Positions 9,565 through 19,251 of a stretch of DNA of 64,000 nucleotides are shown piece after piece (the first letter of the stretch is position 1; each line of letters starts with the position of its first letter). Source of the DNA: Bacteroidia bacterium (lineage in GTDB: Bacteria > Bacteroidota > Bacteroidia > UKL13-3); the NCBI GenBank assembly GCA_025454975.1, contig JALONK010000001.1, positions 121,629 to 185,628 of the forward strand. The letters run 5' to 3'. A program made the position numbers and the translations under genes. The notes below the pieces were generated by a model. The model saw nothing but the letters and a program-made list of their open reading frames with translations, had not been told where the DNA came from and did not search any database.

Positions 9565-11256
9565 ATGGAAAAAAATGCCATCATTGAATGTGTACCTAAC
9601 TTTAGCGAGGGTACCGACTTATCAGTAATCAAACAAATTACAGATAGTATTGAAAAAGTAGAAGGAGTAATGCTTTTAGATGTAGATCCGGGAAAAGCAA
9701 CTAATAGAACAGTAGTTACTTTTGTTGGTCATCCGGATGCTGTTATTGAAGCTGCTTTTCAAGCCATTAAAACAGCTTCCTTATTAATTGATATGAGTAA
9801 ACATACAGGAGAACATCCGCGTATGGGTGCTACTGATGTTTGTCCATTAATTCCGGTAAGTGGTATTTCGATGGACGAAACCGCTCAATATGCCCATAAG
9901 TTAGCAGAACGAGTAAGTAAAGAATTATCTATTCCGGTTTATATGTATGAATATGCTCAGCCGATTCAAAGCCGCAAAAACTTGAGTGTTATTCGAGCCG
10001 GTGAATATGAAGGCTTTTTTGATAAAATTAAGTTGCCCGAATGGAAGCCGGATTACGGTCAGGCCATTATGCCTGTTAAATCAGGAGCTACTGTTATTGG
10101 AGCTCGTGATTTTTTAATTGCGTATAATGTAAACTTAAATACAACATCTGTTCGACTAGCCAATAGCGTTGCATTTGATGTACGAGAGGCTGGTCGAGTA
10201 AAAAGAGAAGGAAATCCAATTACAGGCAAAGTGGTTAAGGACAATGAAGGTAATGATGTTAGAATTCCCGGAACATTAAAAGCCGTTAAAGCCATAGGTT
10301 GGTTTATTGAAGAATATGGTATTGCTCAAATTTCAATGAACTTAATTAATTATAAAATCACATCGGTACATCAAGCATTTGACGAAGTTTGTCGCTCGGC
10401 CCAGTCAAGGGGATTACGCGTAACCGGAAGTGAACTTGTAGGTTTAATACCGCTCGATGCATTGATTGAAGCGGGGAAATATTATTTGCAAAAACAAAAA
10501 AGAAGTATTGGTGTGAGCGAAAAAGAGCTCATTCATATTGCAGTAAAAAGTTTGGGTTTAGATGAGTTAACCCCTTTTGATCCTGATAAAAAAATTATTG
10601 AATATCGGATGAAAAAGGCGGAGAGCGAAAAGTTAATTAATATGACACTACGTTCATTTGCTGACGAAACTGCAAGTGAAAGTCCGGCTCCCGGAGGTGG
10701 AAGTATTAGTGCTTATACCGGAGCAATTGGGGCTGCATTAGGTACAATGGTGGCAAATTTAAGTGCAGGTAAAAGAGGATGGGAAGAACATATTACTATG
10801 TTTAGTGCTGCTGCCGAAACAGGCCAACAGATTAAAGATGAATTATTGTTATTGGTTGATGAGGATACCCGTGCATTTAATAAGATAATGAATGCGTTCG
10901 GCTTACCTAAACAAACAGAAGAAGAAAAGAAGCATCGAACTGCTGTTATTGAAGCAGAAACAAAACATGCTTGTGAAGTGCCTTTTCAAGTTATGCAGGT
11001 TGCGTATCGTACATTAGATATGCTTGAACTCATGATTGAAAAAGGAAACCCCAATAGCATTACAGATGCGGGTGTGGGCGTGCTTTGTATTAAAACTGCA
11101 GTAAGAGGTGCCTATTTTAATGTGTCGGTGAATGCACAAGGATTAAAAGATAGGGTATATGCAGAAGATATTAAGCAGAAGGCATCAATTCTTTTAGCTG
11201 AAAATCACAACCGTGCGGATGCTTTGCTAACTAAAGTAGAAGCAGCTATAAAATAG
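9565..11256 (+). CDS. ftcD: Bifunctional glutamate formimidoyltransferase / formimidoyltetrahydrofolate cyclodeaminase
   Basis: It catalyses the last steps of the formiminoglutamate route of histidine breakdown: transfer of the formimino group to tetrahydrofolate, then deamination to methenyl-THF. The N-terminal transferase part (residues 1 to about 330) starts with IIECVPNFSEG and has the HTGEHPRMGATD block (residues 80-91) that carries the catalytic histidine of the family. From residue 360 the cyclodeaminase domain begins (MTLRSFADETA, then SPAPGGGS). At 563 residues it is slightly longer than the roughly 540-residue mammalian enzyme and has the same fused arrangement. No other hut gene is in the window. 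It is convergent with the S41 protease, 18 bases apart. Confidence 0.95.
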   Translation: MEKNAIIECVPNFSEGTDLSVIKQITDSIEKVEGVMLLDVDPGKATNRTVVTFVGHPDAVIEAAFQAIKTASLLIDMSKHTGEHPRMGATDVCPLIPVSGISMDETAQYAHKLAERVSKELSIPVYMYEYAQPIQSRKNLSVIRAGEYEGFFDKIKLPEWKPDYGQAIMPVKSGATVIGARDFLIAYNVNLNTTSVRLANSVAFDVREAGRVKREGNPITGKVVKDNEGNDVRIPGTLKAVKAIGWFIEEYGIAQISMNLINYKITSVHQAFDEVCRSAQSRGLRVTGSELVGLIPLDALIEAGKYYLQKQKRSIGVSEKELIHIAVKSLGLDELTPFDPDKKIIEYRMKKAESEKLINMTLRSFADETASESPAPGGGSISAYTGAIGAALGTMVANLSAGKRGWEEHITMFSAAAETGQQIKDELLLLVDEDTRAFNKIMNAFGLPKQTEEEKKHRTAVIEAETKHACEVPFQVMQVAYRTLDMLELMIEKGNPNSITDAGVGVLCIKTAVRGAYFNVSVNAQGLKDRVYAEDIKQKASILLAENHNRADALLTKVEAAIK

Positions 11257-11274
11257 TTAGTAATTGAAAAAATA

Positions 11275-12891
11275 TTATTTGCCGCCTTTCAATAAGCTAT
11301 TGTAATTAGTTCCCATAGTTATAATAGCTTTTTGAATGGCATTATCTTCACTGCTTAATACCCGATAATAACCTTCTTCTCTCCAAATTTGCCGGGCAAT
11401 CATTGCTTTTAACATTTGCTTCGATTTTTTTTCGGCTAATGTTATCTCTTTAGTCGAAAACGACTTCTTACTATGTTGTTTTACATAACTTAAAAACGAA
11501 TTCCACAATTGCTGATTAATGGAAAAATGAAGATTGAAACTGTTTGCATCTAAATAGGTGGAAACTAATTTTTCTCTTTGCTCATCTACATAATAAAATA
11601 CAAACCTATTTAGTAATGATTCATCGAAAAGGGCATAATAAAATGGATTTAAATAAGCAGTATCGGCAGGCACAAAAACGTCAGGCGTTATTCCTCCGCC
11701 ACCATATACTTTTCGCCCATTTCCTGTAAAATACACAGTAGTATCTGCTTGTATAAATTTCTTTTCATCTTGTACCTCTCCGATTTCAAACCTATGGTTA
11801 ATTTCCATTTCGTATGCTTCATTTCCTGCCTTGTAATCTTTCTGTATGCATCTTCCTGAGGGTATGTAATACCTGGATACGGTTAATCTTACAGCCGATT
11901 GGTCTCTTAATTGAAATGATTCTTGAACTAAGCCCTTACCAAAACTTCTTCTTCCAACAATTATTCCTCTGTCCCAATCTTGTATTGCACCGCTCACAAT
12001 TTCACTTGCACTGGCGCTTCCTTCATCAATAAGAATGATAAGTTTACCTTGTTCGAATGCACCAACTTTACCTGATTCATATTGAGCGCGATTATTCATA
12101 CGACCACTTGTATATACCAACAACTTCTTACCGGCAATAAATTCATCCGCTAAACCTGTGGCTGATGAAAGATATCCTCCCGGATTATTCCTTAAATCAA
12201 GCACTAACTGTTCCATTCCTTTCGACTTTAAATCTGTTATGGCCTGAATGAATTCTTCATGTGTAGTGGCAGCAAAACGCTCAATCTTGATATAACCTGT
12301 TCTATTATCAAGCATAATTGAAGCATCTACACTATAAATTGGGATAACCCCGCGTTTTATTTTTTTTCTTATGATTGATTTTTTTGTCGGTCGGTAACAA
12401 GTTAACTCAACTGTACTTCCTGCTTCACCTCTTAGTAATTTAAATACTTTTTCAGTTGTAATACCTTTTATTGAAATTCGAGTAGTATCCACCATAATAA
12501 TGCGATCACCGGCAATTAATCCTGCCTTAAATGCGGGACCATCTTTGATCACATTGGCTACCATAATGGTATCATCTATAATCGAAAATTCAATACCTAC
12601 GCCTTCAAAATTTCCTTCTAAACCTTCATTTGCCTGCTTCACATTATTTGCAGCAATATATACACTGTGAGGGTCTAAATTTGTTAGAATGGTTTCTATC
12701 GTTCTTTCTTCAATACTGTCGGCATTAACAGAATCAACGTACGCCTGATTTATAATTTGCAGCAGTTCGCTTATTTTATCATTGGTTCCCGAATAAAATC
12801 CGCTTGAAGAAGGTGATAAATAAATACCGATAACAATTCCAAAGGCGATTAAAATGCTATATATAACTGGTTGCCAAATTTTATTATTCAT
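11275..12891 (-). CDS. S41 family C-terminal processing peptidase (CtpA/Prc type)
   Basis: This is a periplasmic or envelope serine protease anchored by one N-terminal membrane segment (residues 8-27). A PDZ domain (about residues 85-175, ending before the basic KKSIIRKKIKR stretch) precedes the S41 catalytic domain. The Ser/Lys dyad is visible: the middle serine of GSASASE (S294) and the lysine of SFGKG (K319), 25 residues apart as in E. coli Prc. The C-terminal about 130 residues form a helical extension common in Bacteroidota homologues. Family members trim C-termini of secreted and envelope proteins. The substrate here is unknown. Confidence 0.92.
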   Translation of the reverse strand: MNNKIWQPVIYSILIAFGIVIGIYLSPSSSGFYSGTNDKISELLQIINQAYVDSVNADSIEERTIETILTNLDPHSVYIAANNVKQANEGLEGNFEGVGIEFSIIDDTIMVANVIKDGPAFKAGLIAGDRIIMVDTTRISIKGITTEKVFKLLRGEAGSTVELTCYRPTKKSIIRKKIKRGVIPIYSVDASIMLDNRTGYIKIERFAATTHEEFIQAITDLKSKGMEQLVLDLRNNPGGYLSSATGLADEFIAGKKLLVYTSGRMNNRAQYESGKVGAFEQGKLIILIDEGSASASEIVSGAIQDWDRGIIVGRRSFGKGLVQESFQLRDQSAVRLTVSRYYIPSGRCIQKDYKAGNEAYEMEINHRFEIGEVQDEKKFIQADTTVYFTGNGRKVYGGGGITPDVFVPADTAYLNPFYYALFDESLLNRFVFYYVDEQREKLVSTYLDANSFNLHFSINQQLWNSFLSYVKQHSKKSFSTKEITLAEKKSKQMLKAMIARQIWREEGYYRVLSSEDNAIQKAIITMGTNYNSLLKGGK

Positions 12892-13038
12892 CTAAATATT
12901 TTAACAAAAAACAAAGTAAACATAAAACAAACATAACCCCCGAACTTGTTTTATATTTCTTTATAATTAACATTTCGTTGCTTGAAATTTAACTCATATT
13001 ATTCATTATTAACTCATCAATTCCTTACCTTGCAAAGG

Positions 13039-13046
13039 TAATTTTG
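13039..13046 (+). promoter_or_regulatory. -7 promoter element TAATTTTG upstream of murQ
   Basis: It matches the Bacteroidota TAnnTTTG -7 consensus and ends 5 bases before the murQ ATG, implying a leaderless or almost leaderless transcript. No TTG -33 element is seen at the expected spacing. Confidence 0.55.
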
Positions 13047-13051
13047 CCCTT

Positions 13052-13999
13052 ATGTCGAAGTCAACTCCCAAAAAAAAAGTTTCAAAACAAACTGTAAATA
13101 AGACAACCAAAGTAACTACCATAAAAAAAGGAACAGTTAACAAGGCGAAAAAAGCTGCGGTTAAATCAAATGTTCAAGAGCTAAGAACTACTGAGAAGTC
13201 GTCGAAATATAACCATTTAGAAAAGATGACTACCATGCAAATCTTACGTAACATGAACAAAGAAGATAAAACAGTTCCGCGTGCCGTAGAAAAGGAATTG
13301 CCGTCAATAGAAAAGTTAATTCAGGCAGCATTCGTAAAAATGAAAAAGGGAGGCCGTTTGTTTTACATAGGTGCAGGAACAAGCGGAAGGTTAGGAGTGG
13401 TTGACGCAAGCGAATGTCCGCCCACATTTGGAGTTCCTTTTAATTTAGTAATCGGATTAATTGCCGGTGGCGATAAAGCCATTAGAAAAGCAGTTGAATT
13501 TGCAGAAGACAACCCTGAACAAGGTTGGAACGACCTATTAAAACATAATATCAACAAAAAAGATGTACTAATTGGAATAGCAGCAAGCGGATCAACCCCT
13601 TACGTAGAAGGTGCTTTAAAGTTAGCTAAAAAAGCAGGCGTTACAACCGGTTGTATAGTTTGTAATAAAGGAAGTAAGGTTGCAGCCGCTGCCAAATACC
13701 CAATTGAAATTGTGGTTGGACCTGAGTTTGTAACCGGTAGCACACGACTCAAAAGTGGAACCGCTCAAAAATTAGTATTAAATATGATTAGTACAGGATT
13801 AATGATAAAATTGGGAAGGGTTAAAGGTAATAAGATGGTTGATATGACCCCGACTAACAATAAGTTAATTGCACGCGGAACTAAAATGATTATGGATGAA
13901 TTAAGGGTGGCCGAAGAAAAAGCAAAAACATTATTAGCTAAATATGGCAATGTAAGAAAAGCAGTTCAAGCCTTCAAGTCGTTAGATTTAAGAAAATAG
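13052..13999 (+). CDS. murQ: N-acetylmuramic acid 6-phosphate etherase with Lys-rich N-terminal extension
   Basis: MurQ cleaves the lactyl ether of MurNAc-6-phosphate, giving GlcNAc-6-phosphate and D-lactate during recycling of peptidoglycan sugars. The SIS-type core starts near residue 50 and shows IGAGTSGRLG, the DASECPPT block with the candidate catalytic glutamate (E121), AASGSTPY and GSTRLKSGTAQK. About 45 extra residues precede the usual start (KMTTMQILRNMN), and this extension is packed with Lys, Thr and Ser like a histone tail. The TAnnTTTG box ending five bases upstream supports the annotated ATG. No murP-type transporter or anhMurNAc kinase is adjacent. Confidence 0.92.
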   Translation: MSKSTPKKKVSKQTVNKTTKVTTIKKGTVNKAKKAAVKSNVQELRTTEKSSKYNHLEKMTTMQILRNMNKEDKTVPRAVEKELPSIEKLIQAAFVKMKKGGRLFYIGAGTSGRLGVVDASECPPTFGVPFNLVIGLIAGGDKAIRKAVEFAEDNPEQGWNDLLKHNINKKDVLIGIAASGSTPYVEGALKLAKKAGVTTGCIVCNKGSKVAAAAKYPIEIVVGPEFVTGSTRLKSGTAQKLVLNMISTGLMIKLGRVKGNKMVDMTPTNNKLIARGTKMIMDELRVAEEKAKTLLAKYGNVRKAVQAFKSLDLRK

Positions 14000-14018
14000 T
14001 AATTTACTTAAATAACAA

Positions 14019-14477
14019 ATGGAAGTATTTTCACTTAAATATTTAGTGGTGGTATTATGGTCAACCTTTAAATACTTGGTAGGCTTATTTGCTGCCATTG
14101 GTTTCGGTTGTAGTTGGTTTGAAGTATTGTTATTTAACTTGGGTGGTGGTATGCTTGGCGTGCTTATTTATCTTTATGTATGGGATGGTGTTAAATACCT
14201 GTATCAAAAGTTCTTTCCTCCTAAACCTAAAGTAAGCAAACCCATCAGTAAAGCTAAAAGAAAGATTTATAAGTTTATAATCCGATATGAATTATATGGT
14301 ATAGCATTTTTAACTCCTGTTTTACTATCGGTACCGGTTGGAGTTTTACTTGCAGCAGCATTCGAACCAAATAAATGGCGAATTAAACAATTTATGTTTC
14401 TGAGCTTCTTAGGATGGACACTTCTTGTTTACGGATTATACAGTGTTTTAGGAATTGATATCAGGAAATTGTTTTAA
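14019..14477 (+). CDS. Small multi-pass membrane protein, unknown function
   Basis: I do not recognise the family. The 152 residues show four hydrophobic stretches (about 7-30, 33-55, 95-115 and 126-145) separated by a basic cytoplasmic-looking loop (PPKPKVSKPISKAKRK). It starts 19 bases after murQ on the same strand, so co-transcription is likely. The stop overlaps the convergent Ppx gene by 4 bases. Confidence 0.7.
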   Translation: MEVFSLKYLVVVLWSTFKYLVGLFAAIGFGCSWFEVLLFNLGGGMLGVLIYLYVWDGVKYLYQKFFPPKPKVSKPISKAKRKIYKFIIRYELYGIAFLTPVLLSVPVGVLLAAAFEPNKWRIKQFMFLSFLGWTLLVYGLYSVLGIDIRKLF

Positions 14478-15349
14478 CGATAATGTTTCTCTAATAACTC
14501 ATATAAAATACCATCTTTTAAACCGGCACTTGGAGCAAATAACTTTTCAATTTTTGCCCATTTTAATATTTTTAAATAAATAAATGCGGCGTGCTCAATT
14601 ACGTCGGCTCGGTCAGGATTTAGTTTGTAAGTTTCTATTAAACTTGACATGCTCATTTTTTTTATGGTATGATAGAAACGATCTAACTCTTCGTAGCTAA
14701 TTGAAGGCTCTGACGACGTAGGGTTAATAATGCCTGCAATCTTATTAATGGTACCACTAGTGGCAATAGCTCTCGATTGTTCTATATCTTTTATATGCGC
14801 CTTAACATAATCTTCCAATCCTTTCCAATTTTCTTTTTTTACGGCATTATCCAATAACCTTACTGTGCCTACATCAAAACTCACACTATCATAAGCACGC
14901 ATGTTCTCTATTACTGTCATCTCAGTACTGCCACCCCCAACATCTATTGTTAAATAATTACATTCCGGCTTTAAAAATTTGGTGATAGATTTTAAAATGA
15001 TTTCCGACTCTCTTTTTCCATCTATAATTTCAATGTTTAAATCATATTCAGCAGCAACCTTTTCAGTTATCTTTATTCCATTCGAGGCCTCTCTCATGGC
15101 ACTTGTAGCGCAGGCCATATAATGGTCAACTTCAAAGGCTTCAAGCATAAGCTTAAAAGCTTGCATTGATTTATAAAATACTTTACGCTTCTCCTTGCTT
15201 ATTTTTCCTTTGTTGAAAGCATCGTCACCCAAACGAATAGGTATCCTTACAAATTCTATTTTTTTAAATGGTTCCTCTGACTCATCTTGAACCCGCGCGA
15301 TTTGTAACCGCACAGCATTGCTCCCAATATCTATAGCTGCAATTTTCAA
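14474..15349 (-). CDS. ppx: Ppx/GppA family phosphatase
   Basis: It belongs to the sugar-kinase/HSP70/actin-fold exopolyphosphatase and pppGpp phosphatase family. The first phosphate-binding motif AIDIGSNAVRL is at residues 4-14, the second, DVGGGSTEM, near 138, and ATSGTINKIAGI near 200. At 291 residues it is a short-form enzyme without the C-terminal HD-like part of E. coli Ppx and GppA, as is common in Bacteroidota. Whether it prefers polyphosphate or guanosine pentaphosphate cannot be read from the sequence. Confidence 0.88.
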   Translation of the reverse strand: MKIAAIDIGSNAVRLQIARVQDESEEPFKKIEFVRIPIRLGDDAFNKGKISKEKRKVFYKSMQAFKLMLEAFEVDHYMACATSAMREASNGIKITEKVAAEYDLNIEIIDGKRESEIILKSITKFLKPECNYLTIDVGGGSTEMTVIENMRAYDSVSFDVGTVRLLDNAVKKENWKGLEDYVKAHIKDIEQSRAIATSGTINKIAGIINPTSSEPSISYEELDRFYHTIKKMSMSSLIETYKLNPDRADVIEHAAFIYLKILKWAKIEKLFAPSAGLKDGILYELLEKHYR

Positions 15350-15411
15350 AGTGTTTAAAAATTAGGTTCTGTTATTGAGTACAAGTATATCAATTCAATT
15401 TAAATAATAAA

Positions 15412-16317
15412 TTATTTTTTAAGCCAATTTAATGGAAATGGTAAGCGATTTATAATTATTCGCTGGTAACTGAGTTTTAATGCTCCAAATCCACTGAAAA
15501 ATCTGGCAACTCCCGAAATTTCCGAACCTTCAAAGTCTAAAGCATAATTGTTGCCTGCAAATTTTTTAATTATAAACTCGAATATTTTAAACATATCTCT
15601 ATTCTCTTTGCCGGTTTCGGTGCTTGCTCCCATATAATAGATTAAACGGTTACGATGTTTAATAAATATGGCACTGCTGGTTATCTCTCCATCCTTTTTT
15701 ATGCACCAGCATTCTAACATTTCTCTTCTCTCCAGTACATCACATATATTTATCAAGCGACTATAGTCTTCTTGTTTTATATATGGTGTTTCTTTGCCTA
15801 GTTCCTTTTGGTATAAAAAAATTACATCCTTGAAGTTACAAATTTCTATGGATGAGTTAACCAAACTGCTTTTCTTGATTTGTCTTTTAGTATGGTTGTT
15901 AAACCCCTTCGCAATCGCATTAAATGGCTGATGTAAATGTAAAACATAGTTAGGACGTTTAACCGTTTTTATACTAGGGTCATACACAGAATTATTCTCA
16001 TTTAAGCAAATATTTATATATCGGTATTCTGATGGAATAGCTGTTAAAAAATCAATGATTTCAAAATTAGGGTTCTCGTTGATGTTATATACGCCTAACT
16101 GTTGAACAAAAAATGGTTGATAAGCCATCGTAAACCATTTTTTTACCGTGGGTAATGGCATAACGGCTTCAAAATCATTTAATACTAATGCATGCCATTG
16201 CGGAGCTACCTCATCTAAAAACCAACTATAAGCATATGGCAATTCGGGATAAGCATGATCAATACAAGCATCCCATTTCTTTTTATCTATTTCATTATGA
16301 GTTAAAAACTTTATCAC
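15412..16317 (-). CDS. GNAT/FemAB-like acyltransferase
   Basis: The 301-residue protein has the features of a FemAB/GNAT-fold acyltransferase: a mid-protein block (NHTKRQIKKSSLVN) and a C-terminal block (FIKHRNRLIYYMGAS, then EFIIKKFAGNNYALDFEGSE) like those of lipid II or polysaccharide acyl- and aminoacyl-transferases. It starts 3 bases after the stop of the deacetylase gene, so the two form one operon that probably modifies a surface glycan or peptidoglycan. The substrate is unknown and the family assignment is by pattern only. Confidence 0.65.
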   Translation of the reverse strand: MIKFLTHNEIDKKKWDACIDHAYPELPYAYSWFLDEVAPQWHALVLNDFEAVMPLPTVKKWFTMAYQPFFVQQLGVYNINENPNFEIIDFLTAIPSEYRYINICLNENNSVYDPSIKTVKRPNYVLHLHQPFNAIAKGFNNHTKRQIKKSSLVNSSIEICNFKDVIFLYQKELGKETPYIKQEDYSRLINICDVLERREMLECWCIKKDGEITSSAIFIKHRNRLIYYMGASTETGKENRDMFKIFEFIIKKFAGNNYALDFEGSEISGVARFFSGFGALKLSYQRIIINRLPFPLNWLKK

Positions 16318-16320
16318 CTC

Positions 16321-17634
16321 TTATTTCGACCTCCCAAATTCAATTAAATTTTCGTACATAACCAACCAGTTTTTCCATTCAAACTTATTACTTAAACTGT
16401 TGTTATGCCACAAGGTTATGAAATTACCTTTATATCTCTTAGTATTTAATGATAATTTCATACATTCTTTAAGTGCATCATCCGGATTTAACTTTAAATA
16501 ATCTTTTAAAGTAACATCCATTACCACTGTGCTATGTAAAATAAGTTCACTCGCTTGATTTTTTTTCAGGTTAAAGAATGTAAAAGGTTTACATGTTGAT
16601 GCCCTGAAGCCGGGTTGTTCTGCATAACCTAAACTGTAGTCTTCTCTTATACTAAGTGCCGATAGTTGTTCAAACGTGTCTGGAAACTTTACCCTTAGAA
16701 AGTGTTGTCTGCTTTTATATATCTTATTAGGAACCATCTGATGTATGATTTCTAATTCTTTTTCCATTTGTTGCCTACTAGTCATAGTGTAATAGGAGGG
16801 GTGAATACCCAAATGTTGTGCTGTATTAATCCATGCCACTAATGCCCTAACCGACTTGTTGTTCATGGATACATTTTTATCAAAATTTGTGTTACCTCTA
16901 ACCAACAAAAAAAACAAATGCGGATGCAAATCAACCAATGTATTAAAAACATGGTATGGATCCTTCGTAGCATCAAATCTGCTTTTTATTTGAATAATTG
17001 CTTCGGCTAATTCTCCTTTAATTATATTCTTTAGCCATTTTGCTATCCATTTAACCCAGCTTAAACCATGATACCTAAAAACAAAGTCAATGTCAATTGT
17101 TGGGATAAAACTATACGTTGCCGGTGTCGACCCTACTTCATACCCTTTGCTCAGTATTAAACTTACCATTCGTTCGCACCAATGCTCAATTAATGGTATT
17201 TGAAACAAAAATGGATGCGCATGTATTACACTTTGGCTCGACGTAAATCTTCCATGTTGATCAGATATAAATGGTTGATACTCTTCATATCTGCTCAAGC
17301 AATAAAATGATGCAGCTAATACATCAAATGGGATTTCATCAGAAGTATTAACTTCATCAAACAACAACAAAGCTTCCCAATCCTTATGTATTTCTAACTT
17401 TGGCTTAAAATTATCACGAATATGTTCTTCAAATAACAAAGAACTAACCGGAATTTGAATAGCATTTAAAAATGGATTCGCAGAATAATTAAATTTTACT
17501 CCTGAAAACGATTCAAATTCATTTGCTTGATTGGTAATGGCGCACGATAAACCCATTCTTCGTTCGAAAATTTCTTGAACAATATACTCAAGTCGAATAC
17601 TTAATTTATCAGTGAATATTAAAGCCTGCTTCAT
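16321..17634 (-). CDS. Polysaccharide deacetylase family protein (DUF7033 type)
   Basis: The 437-residue protein has the Bacteroidota arrangement of an N-terminal DUF7033-like region (residues 1 to about 160, including the FDVLAASFYCLSRYEEY block) followed by a NodB-like deacetylase fold with TIDIDFVFRYHG (near 185) and HPSYYT. The acidic TIDID motif fits the metal-binding aspartates of carbohydrate esterase family 4. The later metal histidines are not obvious. It probably acts on a cell-surface glycan. It is first in a two-gene operon with the acyltransferase. Confidence 0.75.
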   Translation of the reverse strand: MKQALIFTDKLSIRLEYIVQEIFERRMGLSCAITNQANEFESFSGVKFNYSANPFLNAIQIPVSSLLFEEHIRDNFKPKLEIHKDWEALLLFDEVNTSDEIPFDVLAASFYCLSRYEEYQPFISDQHGRFTSSQSVIHAHPFLFQIPLIEHWCERMVSLILSKGYEVGSTPATYSFIPTIDIDFVFRYHGLSWVKWIAKWLKNIIKGELAEAIIQIKSRFDATKDPYHVFNTLVDLHPHLFFLLVRGNTNFDKNVSMNNKSVRALVAWINTAQHLGIHPSYYTMTSRQQMEKELEIIHQMVPNKIYKSRQHFLRVKFPDTFEQLSALSIREDYSLGYAEQPGFRASTCKPFTFFNLKKNQASELILHSTVVMDVTLKDYLKLNPDDALKECMKLSLNTKRYKGNFITLWHNNSLSNKFEWKNWLVMYENLIEFGRSK

Positions 17635-17647
17635 GTACTTTAGGATT

Positions 17648-17681
17648 CAAATGTACTAAAAGCTATAATACCATTTGGCAA
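17648..17681 (-). promoter_or_regulatory. Promoter of the deacetylase operon
   Basis: On the minus strand a TACATTTG -7 box (17648-17655) lies 13 bases from the ATG at 17634. A TTG at 17679-17681 could be the -33 element, with a rather long 23-base spacer. Confidence 0.45.
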
Positions 17682-17726
17682 CTTTTATGATTTATACGTT
17701 ACATTTCATTTAATTTGCGCCTAATT

Positions 17727-19196
17727 ATGAGTGAAGATATTTTTAAACAAGTAGTTAGTCACGCTAAAGAATACGGTTTTGTATTTCCTAGCAGTGAAAT
17801 ATATGATGGATTAGGTGCAGTTTATGATTACGGTCAAAATGGTGTAGAGCTCAAAAACAATTTACGTCAGTATTGGTGGAAAGCCATGACCCAACTGCAT
17901 GAAAATATTGTAGGTATTGATGCTGCAATTTTTATGCACCCTAAAACTTGGAAGGCCAGCGGACATGTGGATGGATTTAGCGATCCAATGATTGATAATA
18001 AAGATAGTAAAAAAAGATACAGAGCTGATCAATTATTAGAAGATAAAATTGCCAGGTACGAAAAGGACGGCAAAACACAAAAAGCCGAACAATTGCAGCA
18101 TGAATTAGATCAGGCATTGTTGGATAGCAACCTAGTTCAATTAAAAACCTTAATTGAACAACATGAAATTGTTTGCCCAATTAGTGGCACAAGAAATTGG
18201 ACCGATGTACGTCAGTTTAACTTAATGTTTAGTACAGAAATGGGCGCCATGGCTGAAGATGCCGACAAAATTTATCTAAGACCCGAAACCGCTCAAGGTA
18301 TTTTTGTTAATTTCCTGAATGTTCAAAAAACAGGGCGGATGAAAATACCTTTTGGTATTGCCCAAACCGGAAAGGCTTTCAGAAACGAAATTATTGCCCG
18401 CCAATTCATCATGCGTATGCGTGAATTCGAACAAATGGAGATGCAATTTTTTGTTCGTCCAGGAACCCAAAAACACTGGTATGAATATTGGAAAGAAGCT
18501 CGATTAAACTGGCATAAAAAATTAGGGTTGGGCGAACAAAATTATCGTTATCACGACCATGTGAAATTAGCACATTATGCAGACGCCGCTGTTGATATTG
18601 AATTTAATTTTCCTTTCGGTTTTAAAGAGTTAGAAGGCATACATTCTCGTACTGATTTTGATTTGAGAAATCATCAAGAACTCTCAGGTAAAAAGTTGCA
18701 GTTTTTTGATAATGAATTAGACGAGTCGGGAAAACCTTATGGTAATTATATTCCTTATGTAGTAGAAACGTCGGTTGGATTGGATCGCTTGTTCCTAGCC
18801 GTATTATGTGCATCTTATAAAGAAGAAGAGGTAATCAATGAAGATAAAAAGGATACACGTGTGGTGCTAACCATTCCACCGGTGTTGGCACCTTATAAGG
18901 TTGCTGTTTTTCCTTTAACAAAAAAAGATGGATTGCCCGAAGTTGCTAGAAATATTATTAATGATTTAAAAATTGATTATACCTGTTTCTATGAAGAAAA
19001 AGATGCCATAGGTAAACGTTATCGTCGTCAAGACGCTATTGGAACTCCTTTTTGCATTACGGTTGATCATGAATCACTAGAAAATCAAACCGTTACTATC
19101 CGTTACCGCGATAGCATGAAACAAGAACGAATAGCGATTGCTGATATAAAAAAGATTTTGGCTGATGAAATTAATTGGCATAAACTCTTAGCATAA
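17727..19196 (+). CDS. glyS: Glycine--tRNA ligase (single-chain, dimeric type)
   Basis: This class II synthetase charges tRNA-Gly. It is the alpha2 type found in eukaryotes, archaea and many bacteria, not the alpha2beta2 form. Visible family blocks are YGFVFPSSEIYDGLGAVYDYG at the N-terminus, LRPETAQGIFVNF, FGIAQTGKAFRNEI (motif 2) and the C-terminal anticodon-binding domain beginning near LAPYKVAVFPL. I place the start at the ATG at 17727 (489 residues). A TTG four codons upstream would extend the frame, but it sits inside the likely promoter box TTAATTTG. Confidence 0.95.
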   Translation: MSEDIFKQVVSHAKEYGFVFPSSEIYDGLGAVYDYGQNGVELKNNLRQYWWKAMTQLHENIVGIDAAIFMHPKTWKASGHVDGFSDPMIDNKDSKKRYRADQLLEDKIARYEKDGKTQKAEQLQHELDQALLDSNLVQLKTLIEQHEIVCPISGTRNWTDVRQFNLMFSTEMGAMAEDADKIYLRPETAQGIFVNFLNVQKTGRMKIPFGIAQTGKAFRNEIIARQFIMRMREFEQMEMQFFVRPGTQKHWYEYWKEARLNWHKKLGLGEQNYRYHDHVKLAHYADAAVDIEFNFPFGFKELEGIHSRTDFDLRNHQELSGKKLQFFDNELDESGKPYGNYIPYVVETSVGLDRLFLAVLCASYKEEEVINEDKKDTRVVLTIPPVLAPYKVAVFPLTKKDGLPEVARNIINDLKIDYTCFYEEKDAIGKRYRRQDAIGTPFCITVDHESLENQTVTIRYRDSMKQERIAIADIKKILADEINWHKLLA

Positions 19197-19251
19197 ACTA
19201 AACTTTTTATTTATCCCAAAACGCATTATATATACCGGCTTATTTACTTGC

